DNA from: JAZDMK01 sp043800975 | GTDB lineage: Bacteria > Bacteroidota > Bacteroidia > Bacteroidales > JAHJDW01 | Direction of reading: 5' to 3' | Assembly: GCA_043800975.1 (NCBI GenBank) | Contig: JAZDMK010000278.1 | Location: 1 to 9,142, forward strand | Length of the DNA: 9,142 nt | Shown: in pieces, positions 1 to 6,980 of the stretch | Layout: the number at the start of each line of letters is the position of its first letter | Numbering within the stretch: position 1 is the stretch's first letter | The notes under the pieces: model-generated | Databases searched by the model: none | What the model was told of the DNA's origin: nothing | What the model saw: the letters and a program-made list of their open reading frames with translations, nothing else | Position numbers and translations under genes: made by a program

Positions 1-47
1 GCATTGGAACTGCGGTGTGAAAAAAATTTATGATTTTGGATTTAATA

Positions 48-3000
48 TTATTGCAAAATCAACTTTGCATTGTAGGTTTTATCTCCCGAAATTACCAGCA
101 ACATATACATTCCCTTGCCATTAGCAGAAATATCAATTGTGATTTTTCCATTAAAACTGCCTTTCAAAATTAATTTTCCAATGGCATCCAACAATTCATA
201 TTTTGTATCCGATGCAACGTCTTTCATTTCAATAGTTACTTTTCCGGTTGATGGGTTTGGATAAATTGAAATATTTCCATCATTACTGTTTTGCATTATT
301 CCAATACACAAATCAACAACCACATTATTTGTATCACTGTTTTCACAACCATTCAAATCGGTGTATGAATAAATGATATCAAACGTTCCTGCTCCCGCAG
401 CATTCGGATCGAAAGTATTTCCTGCAATCCCAGCACCACTGAATGTCCCGCCAGCCGGACTTCCCGTTAAGGTTGCTGCAAGATCATACACGCAATAAAA
501 ATTATTTAGTCCGCTGAATGTTACAACTGGAAGTGAATGTAAATAAAGGTTTAATGTATATGTGCTATCACAACTATTCACGGAAGAATAAACTGCATTA
601 AATATTCCTGCCGTACTGTAATCGATACCCTGCCATGTTAGCGTATCGCCAGCGCAAATTGTATCATACACAGTGTATGCATAAACTGGATTAACATTCA
701 ATGTTAACGTGTAAGTACTATCACATCCGTTGATACTTGTTTGGTTATCATAATAGGTTCCGGGCGCAATTAGGCTCTGACCGTGCCATGTATATAAATC
801 ACCATCACAAATGGAATGCGTTTCTGTGTATGCAAAGGAAGGGTTTACAGCTAATGTCAATGAATAGGAACTATCGCAACCGAAAATGGAAACATGATTA
901 TCATAATAAATTCCGGCAGTACTGAGGTTTTGCCCGTGCCACATATACACATCTCCGCTACAAATTTGATGAGTACTGTCATATGAATAAACTTCTGCTG
1001 ATTTCAAAATAATCGTATACGAACTATCGCATCCGTAAATACTAACATTATTGTCATGATAGGTTCCTGTAGAAGTCAACGTTTGTCCGTGCCAAATGAA
1101 GGTTCCGCCTGTGCACAGAAATTGAATTTCGGAAAAATGATACGATGAATTGGTCTGTAAATTCAGGGCATACGAGCTGTCACACCCATGAACTGAAGTG
1201 TAATTTGCAGAATAAAGGCCGGCCGTACTGTAAGAGCTTCCCTGCCATGAATAAACATCTCCGTCGCAAATAGCATGGTTTTCAGCAAATGAATACACGG
1301 GATTCACTTGCATAGTAATTGTGTTGGACGTTGCCGGACTTCCGCTGATACAGGAGAGTGCAGAGGTTACAATGCAATAAATATTATCACCATTGCTCAG
1401 ACTGCTGCTCGTGTATGTACTGCTGTTTGTTCCGACAACCGTTGCATTGTTGTACCATTGATAAACAGGCGTAGTTCCTCCATTCACAGCAGTTGCCGTA
1501 AAGACAACCGAAGTTCCTGGGCAAATATTATTTACTGATTCTGCAATACTTGCACTCACTGGTATTGGTGCCTGCACAATCATGGTGATCACGTTGGATG
1601 TGTCTTTGGGTTTTGAGGTACATGGGGCATCAGATGTAATAATACAACTGACAATATCACCATTAAGTAAAGAACTGCTTGAAAAAGTACTGCTGTTCGT
1701 TCCTGCGGTAATTCCGTTTACCTGCCATTCATAAACTGGCGCTGCGCCGCCGTTGACAGGCGTTGCGACAAATGTTACGGATGAACCTGCACAAATATTG
1801 TTTCCCGGATTTGCGGCAATTGATATCTGTGTCTCTGCGGAAGAAGGCGCTGTTACAGCAAGAGATTGGGAAGGACCGTTTCCACAACTGTTCGAAGGTG
1901 TAACTGAAATACTTCCATTGTTGGTTCCCACAGTAACCTGAATGGAATCATTTCCACCTGCAATTTGTGTCCAACCTGAGGGAAGACTCCAGGCATACCC
2001 CACTCCTGAAACTTCTGTAATGTAATACCACTGGCTGGTTCCGGGGCAGGGTGAAGGATTACCCGAAATTACTGAAGGTTGCAATGGCAGCGGAATCGGA
2101 CTGACAGCAAGGGTTCGCGGAGTTCCCGCACCGCATGTGTTAGATGGTGTGACTGTAATATTCCCGCTTCCACTACCAACAGTTGCTGTTACAGTATATG
2201 TGGTTCCACCAGCGGTCTGCGTCCATCCCGAAGGAAATGACCATGTATAGGTAGTCCCGCTTACATTTGTAACACTGTATGCTTTTGAAGTTCCTACACA
2301 AGGATTTATAATACCTGTAATGGCGGAAGGTTGTGCCGGAACAGTTATGGGTGTGACAAACAAATTAAACATATTACTGAATCCACAGGGAGGAGTAACA
2401 CACATAGATCCGCTCATAAACAGGGACACATTTCCTGCAGTAGCGCCGACAGTAACAGTAATAGTCCGGGTTCCATTTCCACTGTTAATGATCCAGCCGG
2501 CTGGAACAGTCCAGGTAAAGCTGTAATAAGCTGCTGCTGGAGGCACAGAATAAGTTTGTGTAGATCCCACACAAGGGGATAGAGGGCCGGTGATTGTTGC
2601 AAAAGGAGGACCGGGGTCACTGCATACATCAACACAAATAGTAGCTCCATAACCGCAAGCATTCAACGGTGTGCAGCAAATAGTGTTGTGACCTGCTCCA
2701 AACAATTGAGCAGAAAAAGAATTTGATGCTGAAAGCGTAGAGCTTACCTGTAAGCCATTGCTAACTGACCACAAATAAGAACACCCTGATACTGCGGGGA
2801 CAGACCATACTCCGGTTGATGGTATACAGACAGTTATAGGTCCTGAGATCGATGACAATGAGGGAAGCGAACAACCTGTCCGGTTTATAGAAACCTTATC
2901 AATACAGATTCCTGATTTTGCAACATTATTTCGGGTGCCTTCAAAAGCAATGTAGTAATCACTGGATAAATCTGGTAGAGTTATCAAATAATGCTTCCAG

Positions 3001-3758
3001 TTACCGTAATAGCTATCTGGAGTAGTAAGCAATGTCCATGATCCTGCGTATGAAGTTTTGTAATACACTTTTAAAATATCACCTGAAGGAATACATGCCC
3101 AGAACCCAAGTGTGGCCGGTCCAATACCTAGGGTCATATCAACCGGGGGAGAAACCAATCTGGCTTTATATCCATTGTGTACTGCAGAATTGCTTCCGAG
3201 AAAAGCGCAATAATTTCCCTCAAATGCAGATGTGGGTTGGTAATATGCATAGGGATTTCCGTTTGTATAAGTCCAGTTCAGACTTCCTGAAATGATTTCA
3301 CTGGTCCAGCAAACAGGTATTGTACCGCCATTTTCGAAACCTTCATCAATATTCGGAGCAAAGGCAGTGCAACGTGTTTTCGCATTGGCTGTCACACCCG
3401 CCGAATAAATCCAGCCGGATGAAAATGAAAATATTTTATAATAATACGTTGTGTTTTGTGTCAGTAAAGTATGGTTGAAAGATGTGCCAATTCCTTTGTA
3501 CAACACAGTGCCTCCGCCGGCGACTGTATTCCCTGTTTCATACATAATGCCATCTGTTGGCGTTCCGAAAGAGGATGTTGTGTTATAAACCAACAACACG
3601 GAATCGCTTGCCAGATTGAGCGTCCACGACAAATCGATTTGCACATCACTGATGGTAGTGGCAGTGAAAGCAGCGGGATTGTCTACTACCAGAGTCTTCG
3701 CAGAAGCTGAATTCTGGAAAATTAAAAATGGAAATAGGAATAAATAAAAATACTTCAT
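48..3758 (-). CDS. Large secreted modular adhesin-like protein with T9SS type A sorting domain
   Basis: This 1236-residue protein is probably a cell-surface or released adhesin or structural protein. Residues 1-20 are a Sec signal peptide: a short basic start, an aromatic/Leu-rich core and an Ala-Ser-Ala end before Lys21. Residues about 28-128 resemble a fibronectin type III domain. Residues about 130-292 resemble a MAM or choice-of-anchor lectin-like domain (EGFENGG near 139-145, CIDKVSI near 285-291). About 299-638 holds four PKD-like repeats, 643-820 two longer Ig/PKD-like repeats, and 821-1073 five Cys/Trp repeats of exactly 51 residues. Residues 1076-1150 form a GTFSGAGI/YSYTDLNGC type repeat, and 1164-1236 is the T9SS type A sorting domain (ISIYPNPSTGKVTIEM, then GMYMLLV and a final AKLILQ). 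No catalytic motif is seen. The start is chosen because the signal peptide follows directly. An 85-base gap separates it from the YkgJ gene upstream, so it may have its own promoter. The domain assignments are by eye; secretion is confident and ligand unknown. Confidence 0.93.
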   Translation of the reverse strand: MKYFYLFLFPFLIFQNSASAKTLVVDNPAAFTATTISDVQIDLSWTLNLASDSVLLVYNTTSSFGTPTDGIMYETGNTVAGGGTVLYKGIGTSFNHTLLTQNTTYYYKIFSFSSGWIYSAGVTANAKTRCTAFAPNIDEGFENGGTIPVCWTSEIISGSLNWTYTNGNPYAYYQPTSAFEGNYCAFLGSNSAVHNGYKARLVSPPVDMTLGIGPATLGFWACIPSGDILKVYYKTSYAGSWTLLTTPDSYYGNWKHYLITLPDLSSDYYIAFEGTRNNVAKSGICIDKVSINRTGCSLPSLSSISGPITVCIPSTGVWSVPAVSGCSYLWSVSNGLQVSSTLSASNSFSAQLFGAGHNTICCTPLNACGYGATICVDVCSDPGPPFATITGPLSPCVGSTQTYSVPPAAAYYSFTWTVPAGWIINSGNGTRTITVTVGATAGNVSLFMSGSMCVTPPCGFSNMFNLFVTPITVPAQPSAITGIINPCVGTSKAYSVTNVSGTTYTWSFPSGWTQTAGGTTYTVTATVGSGSGNITVTPSNTCGAGTPRTLAVSPIPLPLQPSVISGNPSPCPGTSQWYYITEVSGVGYAWSLPSGWTQIAGGNDSIQVTVGTNNGSISVTPSNSCGNGPSQSLAVTAPSSAETQISIAANPGNNICAGSSVTFVATPVNGGAAPVYEWQVNGITAGTNSSTFSSSSLLNGDIVSCIITSDAPCTSKPKDTSNVITMIVQAPIPVSASIAESVNNICPGTSVVFTATAVNGGTTPVYQWYNNATVVGTNSSTYTSSSLSNGDNIYCIVTSALSCISGSPATSNTITMQVNPVYSFAENHAICDGDVYSWQGSSYSTAGLYSANYTSVHGCDSSYALNLQTNSSYHFSEIQFLCTGGTFIWHGQTLTSTGTYHDNNVSIYGCDSSYTIILKSAEVYSYDSTHQICSGDVYMWHGQNLSTAGIYYDNHVSIFGCDSSYSLTLAVNPSFAYTETHSICDGDLYTWHGQSLIAPGTYYDNQTSINGCDSTYTLTLNVNPVYAYTVYDTICAGDTLTWQGIDYSTAGIFNAVYSSVNSCDSTYTLNLYLHSLPVVTFSGLNNFYCVYDLAATLTGSPAGGTFSGAGIAGNTFDPNAAGAGTFDIIYSYTDLNGCENSDTNNVVVDLCIGIMQNSNDGNISIYPNPSTGKVTIEMKDVASDTKYELLDAIGKLILKGSFNGKITIDISANGKGMYMLLVISGDKTYNAKLILQ
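51..269 (-). other. T9SS type A C-terminal sorting domain
   Basis: The last 73 residues (1164-1236) carry the familiar pattern of the Por secretion system sorting domain: an I-Y-P-N-P-S-x-G start, a V-x-I-E strand, a YELLDAIGK segment, the G-M-Y-x-L-x-V core and a short basic-hydrophobic end. In this family the domain directs cargo through the outer-membrane T9SS translocon and is usually removed on export, often with attachment to surface lipopolysaccharide. It is the strongest taxonomic marker in the window. Confidence 0.92.
540..1298 (-). repeat. Five 51-residue Cys/Trp repeats (153-base period)
   Basis: Five consecutive units occupy residues about 821-1073. The first cysteines lie at 831, 882, 933, 984 and 1035, a spacing of exactly 51. 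The second cysteines lie at 859, 910, 961, 1012 and 1063, always 28 after the first. A tryptophan always sits 7 after the first cysteine (838, 889, 940, 991, 1042). The unit reads roughly I-C-x-G-D-x-Y-x-W-x-G, then a [TA]-G-x-[YF] turn, then a C-D-S-[ST]-Y strand. At the DNA level CCGTGCCA recurs at 781, 934 and 1087, in step with the 153-base period. The copies have diverged and are not recent duplications. The invariant cysteine pair probably forms one disulfide per unit after export. Confidence 0.9.
1299..1832 (-). repeat. Two tandem 90-residue Ig/PKD-like repeats
   Basis: Residues about 643-728 and 735-818 are two copies of one unit. Equivalent cysteines at 656 and 746 are exactly 90 residues apart. 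Both copies contain NNIC-x-G-[ST]-S-V, then PVYxW, then GTNSST and a SSSL-x-NGD segment, then a second Cys (705 and 795). They differ in sequence from the four PKD-like repeats before them and the Cys/Trp repeats after them. Confidence 0.8.
1845..2864 (-). repeat. Four PKD-like repeats in the secreted protein
   Basis: Residues about 299-638 contain four related units that start with an I-[ST]-G-x(4)-C-type motif: ISGPITVC near 304, ITGPLSPC near 389, ITGIINPC near 480 and ISGNPSPC near 564. In the last three, a W-[ST]-[VFL]-P-[AS]-G-W core follows, then a stretch of beta-strand character ending near a C-G pair. The first unit is more divergent (LWSVSNG). This pattern is common in Bacteroidota secreted proteins annotated as PKD-like. 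The third and fourth units are the most alike, sharing PSGWTQ and VTPSN. Confidence 0.75.
3699..3758 (-). other. Sec signal peptide of the secreted modular protein
   Basis: Residues 1-20 begin MKYFYLF, continue with a hydrophobic stretch rich in Phe and Leu, and end with Ala-Ser-Ala before Lys21. This fits a signal peptidase I site. There is no Cys in the right place for a lipobox, so it is not a lipoprotein. T9SS cargo crosses the inner membrane through Sec first, so this agrees with the sorting domain at the other end. Confidence 0.85.
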
Positions 3759-3843
3759 AGCGGAAGTTTTTATGAAATAATAATCTGAAAAGATACAAAT
3801 ATTTTCCTCAAATTGACTGTGGTAAACACGTATCTTTTTAAAA

Positions 3844-4368
3844 TTATAAGCCTTTGGAATCTACGTGTTTTTGTGCTTTAAGTTTCCTCACAATCTCATA
3901 CACCGCCGGGCAAACCTCAAGATTCTTCATCGTTATATCCAGCAGTTGCACAAATCTTCGGCGATCGGTATGCGGATATTCGTCACAGGCCTTGGGGCGT
4001 GCATCATAGATGGAACAATAATTATCTGTCTGTAAAAAAGGACAGGGCATATTTTTAAAAACATAATCACTGTCTTCATCCAGTCTTAAATACTGTTCAA
4101 CAAAAGCAGAAGGTTTTATTCTTAAATATTTTGAAGCATACGCAATGTCCTTTTCTGTAATCCTCGGGCCCAGTGCACGACAGCAATTGCCACATTCCAA
4201 ACAATCAATTTTTTTAAATACTTCTTCATGCAATGCCTGTACAGTTTCATCAAAATATTTTGGCGTGCGTTTTTTTAATGCAGCAAAAAATGCCTTGTTC
4301 TCTTTCCTCTCCTTCCAGGCAAGCTTCGGAAGGCTTTTAATAATGGTTTTTATGTTTTCTTTACTCAT
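3844..4368 (-). CDS. YkgJ family cysteine-cluster protein
   Basis: The 174-residue product belongs to the YkgJ-type family, predicted to bind zinc or an iron-sulfur cluster; no reaction is firmly established for the family. The cysteine pattern is clear: CxxCGNCC at residues 56-63, CPFL at 109-112, Cys118 in the YCSIYD segment, the RPxxCxxYP motif at 124-132 and a further Cys153. The N-terminal 50 residues are rich in Lys and Glu and probably helical. A longer frame opens at 4470, but its extra 34 residues overlap the end of the membrane-protein gene upstream and look unlike the family. The start at 4368 leaves an 8-base gap and is preferred. No Shine-Dalgarno sequence is visible, as is common in Bacteroidota. 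It is the last gene of a probable operon with the membrane protein and the WYL regulator. Confidence 0.9.
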   Translation of the reverse strand: MSKENIKTIIKSLPKLAWKERKENKAFFAALKKRTPKYFDETVQALHEEVFKKIDCLECGNCCRALGPRITEKDIAYASKYLRIKPSAFVEQYLRLDEDSDYVFKNMPCPFLQTDNYCSIYDARPKACDEYPHTDRRRFVQLLDITMKNLEVCPAVYEIVRKLKAQKHVDSKGL

Positions 4369-4376
4369 AATTAATG

Positions 4377-4925
4377 TCAGGCATTCATCACTGTCCCGAT
4401 TATATACAATATAGCAATGGGTGCAACGATTATATAAAACCACATGATCGGCTTCCAGGCTCCCTGGCATTTTTCTTTTGGATAACGAAACTTCATTACA
4501 TACCAGAAAAACAAACGCAGAAAAGGAATTGCGATTCCAAGGATTAAGATAGTTTGTGTTCTTGTATTTTCAAACACAGAATTGCTTGCAAATTCATCCA
4601 GTGCAAATGCCCACAAAAGAAAAATCACATCTATAAAAATATAGGAAGGATGCGTGGAGATAAATTTGTCGAAGGTTACATTCAGCAGAAAATTGGCAGG
4701 TGCTGTTTCAGTAGTCATATGTGGCCATACGATGGTCCATATAAGCCACATCAAAAGTAACGTTCCCAAAACTCCCGTCGTAATCAGATAAACTATATCT
4801 GCATTCACAGTTCCTTCATCCAGATCCCTTGCAAGGTTGGACACAAAACCAACAAAGAAAATCAGTATGAGTATCTCAACGAATACGATTCTAACAATAC
4901 CAATAACTTTGTAGAATGAGTTCAT
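4377..4925 (-). CDS. Five-helix integral membrane protein of unknown function
   Basis: I do not recognise the family of this 182-residue protein. Hydrophobic segments lie at about 8-29, 44-69, 94-112, 123-145 and 160-179, so it has about five membrane helices and little soluble sequence. Loops include an acidic stretch (ARDLDEGT, 32-39), a TTETAPAN loop (71-78) and a basic KFRYPKEK loop (145-152), which by the positive-inside rule is probably cytoplasmic. No catalytic motif is visible. The frame opens further upstream at 5015, but those 30 residues are Cys/Arg-rich, unlike a membrane protein N-terminus, and overlap the WYL gene. The Met at 4925 gives a normal start 16 bases after the WYL stop. 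Its position between a regulator gene and a cysteine-cluster gene, with short spacers, indicates co-transcription. Possible roles such as stress sensing or transport are guesses. Confidence 0.85.
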   Translation of the reverse strand: MNSFYKVIGIVRIVFVEILILIFFVGFVSNLARDLDEGTVNADIVYLITTGVLGTLLLMWLIWTIVWPHMTTETAPANFLLNVTFDKFISTHPSYIFIDVIFLLWAFALDEFASNSVFENTRTQTILILGIAIPFLRLFFWYVMKFRYPKEKCQGAWKPIMWFYIIVAPIAILYIIGTVMNA

Positions 4926-4941
4926 AGAAATGGGCTTTATA

Positions 4942-5949
4942 TTATCGCGAATACAAATCCAGATTCGCGCGCAACATCTGCTGCACCTTTCTTCGCAGGC
5001 TCTCGGGCTGCACAACAGTAACCTCCGGACCTAACCCCAGAATAAACGCAATCAATTCGTAAGTAGGAACAACCAACAAACTTACTACAATCTCTTCGGG
5101 CCCATCCTTCCACACTTCCTGACTTTCGTGAATGGGCTGCGTTAACACATAACGTCCCTGCCGCATGCTTAATTTCAGAACCACCTGCACAGGTTTTTCC
5201 TGCGGTGCAATAATTCCGATGGTGTGTTTGAAATACAATGCAGGATCAAAATTTTCATCAATGAATTTTTGTTCCTTTTCAACATGCACTTTTGTAATTC
5301 TCTCCAAAGCAAAGGTGCGAAAGGCTTTGCGCGCATGATGCCAGCCAATGATATACCAGCGGTTATGATATTCCTTAAGATAGCAAGGCGAAAGCGTATG
5401 TTCGGATGGCTGATCCGCTTCAAATTTCTGATGCGTAATGGTGATGACTTTCTTTTTGTTGATCGCGTCAATCAAAGGCTTCAGATATTTGCTCCCTTCG
5501 TAAAAAGGTGCTTTTTCAAATTCAATAAACGAGGGTTTCTTTTCTTCGTGCTGCATTCGGCGGATGTTTATTGCATCAACCAGTTTTTGTACGGCACCAC
5601 TGAACGTTTCAAAAATGTCGGTATCCTTTATTTGCTCCAGTAATCCGGAACAGAACGCCAGCGCTTCAATCTCCTCACTGTTGATCGGAATTTTATCAAT
5701 CGAATAATTACTGTCCTCGTAATAATAGGCTCCTTCTCCCCTGTCGAAAATAATCGGTGCGTAATAACCCAGATTATTATCGTTGCGCATATCGGCGATA
5801 TCCTTCTCGATGGTACGTTTACCAATGGCAGATGTATCCAGCGCTTCCTCGCATGCCTCAATCAGCTGCGGCATCGTCACATACTTCTTATTAACCAGAC
5901 AACGGTTAATTATTCGGTAACGAATCAGTGCTTCTTTATTACGCGGCAT
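4942..5949 (-). CDS. WYL-domain transcriptional regulator (HTH, WYL, WCX)
   Basis: The 335-residue protein has the architecture of the WYL/YafY-type regulators. Residues about 5-75 form a winged helix-turn-helix (RYRIINRCL, then TMPQLIEACEE, then GKRTIEKDIADMRND, the likely recognition helix). Residues about 88-150 form a linker helical region. The WYL domain covers about 155-222, with RWYIIGW at 197-203, where the family's W-Y-L reads W-Y-I, followed by the FRTFALERI strand at 210-218. A WCX-type C-terminal domain covers about 252-330 and ends in SLRRKVQQML. In this family the WYL domain is thought to sense a ligand, in some members nucleic acid, and change DNA binding. The 86-base spacer before it probably holds its promoter and perhaps its own operator. 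The two genes after it follow at 16 and 8 bases, so it likely heads the operon and may regulate it. Members near phage-defence genes are known, but no defence gene is visible here. Confidence 0.92.
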   Translation of the reverse strand: MPRNKEALIRYRIINRCLVNKKYVTMPQLIEACEEALDTSAIGKRTIEKDIADMRNDNNLGYYAPIIFDRGEGAYYYEDSNYSIDKIPINSEEIEALAFCSGLLEQIKDTDIFETFSGAVQKLVDAINIRRMQHEEKKPSFIEFEKAPFYEGSKYLKPLIDAINKKKVITITHQKFEADQPSEHTLSPCYLKEYHNRWYIIGWHHARKAFRTFALERITKVHVEKEQKFIDENFDPALYFKHTIGIIAPQEKPVQVVLKLSMRQGRYVLTQPIHESQEVWKDGPEEIVVSLLVVPTYELIAFILGLGPEVTVVQPESLRRKVQQMLRANLDLYSR

Positions 5950-6035
5950 TGGTGGAAGTTAAAAGTTATTAGGTTTGACTACCATACTTTTTCATGTCAA
6001 CTACTAACCAATATAATAACCAAAAACCGGCAGAA
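5950..6035 (-). promoter_or_regulatory. Spacer before the WYL operon with a direct repeat; candidate operator region
   Basis: These 86 bases separate the end of the coiled-coil gene from the WYL regulator. On the plus strand TACTAACCAA (6002-6011) and TAATAACCAA (6014-6023) form a direct repeat, 9 of 10 identical, starting 12 bases apart, which is close to one helical turn. TTGAC at 5975-5979 and GTCAA at 5996-6000 form a weak inverted pair. WYL regulators often bind near their own promoter, so this is a reasonable place for an autoregulatory site. I do not see a convincing -33/-7 pair, and no strong terminator hairpin for the gene upstream. Confidence 0.3.
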
Positions 6036-6968
6036 CTATTTCTCAAGATTAAAAGAAGAAGTTCCGATCAGAAATCCGTCAATAAAAATATCTACGAAAT
6101 AAGCACCCGGCGTGTATGTGCGTTTTTTATCCCAGTAAATACAAAGGTCCTGTGCTTTGTTACTATATACAATAGGCTTTTTAACTGAGTATAAAATCTT
6201 TTTCCCTTCATACATAAATGAATGTGCATCGTCGTTTGCTTCGGTGATTACGGTTCCGTCGGGACCCGAAATACGAACCAGAATATCTTTGTTACCAGCC
6301 TGTGCAATGGTATTTTCACTCAGGATAAAACATGTGCGGATCTTCTCAACCTTTTTTGTTTTTGTGGTTGGAATTTCTTTTCCATCACCTTTTAAACGAA
6401 TGGCTTCGCAAGTCATATCGTATGCTTTCAGCACCGATCCCGCATCTACTTTTCTGGTCAGATCTTCATTTTTATTAACCAGTAGTTCGTTTGAGCCAAT
6501 AGTAGAATCCAACGATGTTTTCACTTTTAAATTTTCAGTAGTCAGTTCAAGATTTTTCGCTTTCAGTTCTTCAATCTGAACCATATAATCCTTCAGTCTG
6601 CCCTCTAAACTCGCTACTTTATTTTTATAATTTTTTAAATCACCTTTATAATTTTTAATTTCGGTGATCATCTTTTTAACGCGTTCTTTTTCAATAGTGA
6701 AAAGACTATCCAGATTTTCATATTCTTTTCCCATCGAATCATATTCATCTTCCAGCTTATCCAGCTTGGCAACCAGTGCATCCTTTTCAGTGTTCACGGT
6801 TTCTTTTTCAACAACTACGGTATTAATTTCAGTCCGCAAGTTGTTTGATTTCATCCAGAAGACAATGGTTGTAGCGATAAACACAGCCGTGAGTATAATA
6901 AAAACAATCAACAGTGTGTTGCTTTTGCGCGGTGCGCTTGGGTTTGTGATTTCAGTGTTGTTTTCCAT
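6036..6968 (-). CDS. Membrane-anchored coiled-coil protein, paralog B
   Basis: This 310-residue protein is a clear paralog of the gene immediately upstream. A short polar N-terminus is followed by one membrane helix (about 18-39). A long Lys/Glu-rich coiled coil (about 41-175) follows, with heptad-like stretches such as LVAKLDKLEDEYDSM and ELKAKNLELTTENLKVK. A conserved beta-rich C-terminal domain covers about 178-310. That domain shares landmarks with paralog A: KTKKVEKIR, an SEN-x-[IL]-A-x-AG segment, VR-[IV]-[SA]-GPD, GKKILYSVKK, and a final G-x-Y-x-x-D-x-F-x-DG-x-LIG motif ending in LE. The basic residues before the helix place the N-terminus in the cytoplasm, so the coiled coil and C-terminal domain probably face the periplasm. 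No enzyme motif is seen. It is last in a three-gene unit, 12 bases after paralog A. Function is unknown; a scaffold or envelope-spanning role is inference. Confidence 0.9.
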   Translation of the reverse strand: MENNTEITNPSAPRKSNTLLIVFIILTAVFIATTIVFWMKSNNLRTEINTVVVEKETVNTEKDALVAKLDKLEDEYDSMGKEYENLDSLFTIEKERVKKMITEIKNYKGDLKNYKNKVASLEGRLKDYMVQIEELKAKNLELTTENLKVKTSLDSTIGSNELLVNKNEDLTRKVDAGSVLKAYDMTCEAIRLKGDGKEIPTTKTKKVEKIRTCFILSENTIAQAGNKDILVRISGPDGTVITEANDDAHSFMYEGKKILYSVKKPIVYSNKAQDLCIYWDKKRTYTPGAYFVDIFIDGFLIGTSSFNLEK

Positions 6969-6980
6969 ATTCTGTATTTT

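Noticed and set aside
1..47. Possible end of another gene at the left edge
   Set aside because: Only 47 bases remain after the secreted protein's stop. Short open stretches exist in plus-strand frames, but nothing is recognisable and no terminator hairpin is visible.
3759..3843. Promoter for the secreted protein in the 85-base spacer
   Set aside because: On the minus strand AATATTTG and TATCTTTT each partly resemble the -7 box, but no TTTG lies at the proper distance. A promoter is likely here but I cannot place it.
4369..4470. Longer N-terminus for the YkgJ protein starting at 4470
   Set aside because: The extra 34 residues overlap the coding end of the membrane protein and do not resemble the family; the Met at 4368 gives a clean 8-base spacer.
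4926..5015. Cys/Arg-rich N-terminal extension (about 30 residues) of the membrane protein
   Set aside because: It overlaps the WYL gene's end in another frame. The apparent cysteine cluster is a by-product of that gene's codons, not a metal site.
5224..5643. 139-residue open frame on the plus strand
   Set aside because: It lies fully antisense to the WYL regulator, has no recognisable family features, and its composition is that expected of a complementary-strand shadow.
4942..5949. WYL regulator as evidence for a phage-defence island
   Set aside because: No nuclease, methyltransferase, cyclase, toxin or other defence-type gene is present nearby, and the neighbours look like housekeeping or envelope genes.
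6157..6579. 140-residue Ser/Phe-rich open frame on the plus strand
   Set aside because: It is the antisense of the Lys/Glu-rich coiled coil and C-terminal domain of paralog B, which explains its Ser/Phe bias.
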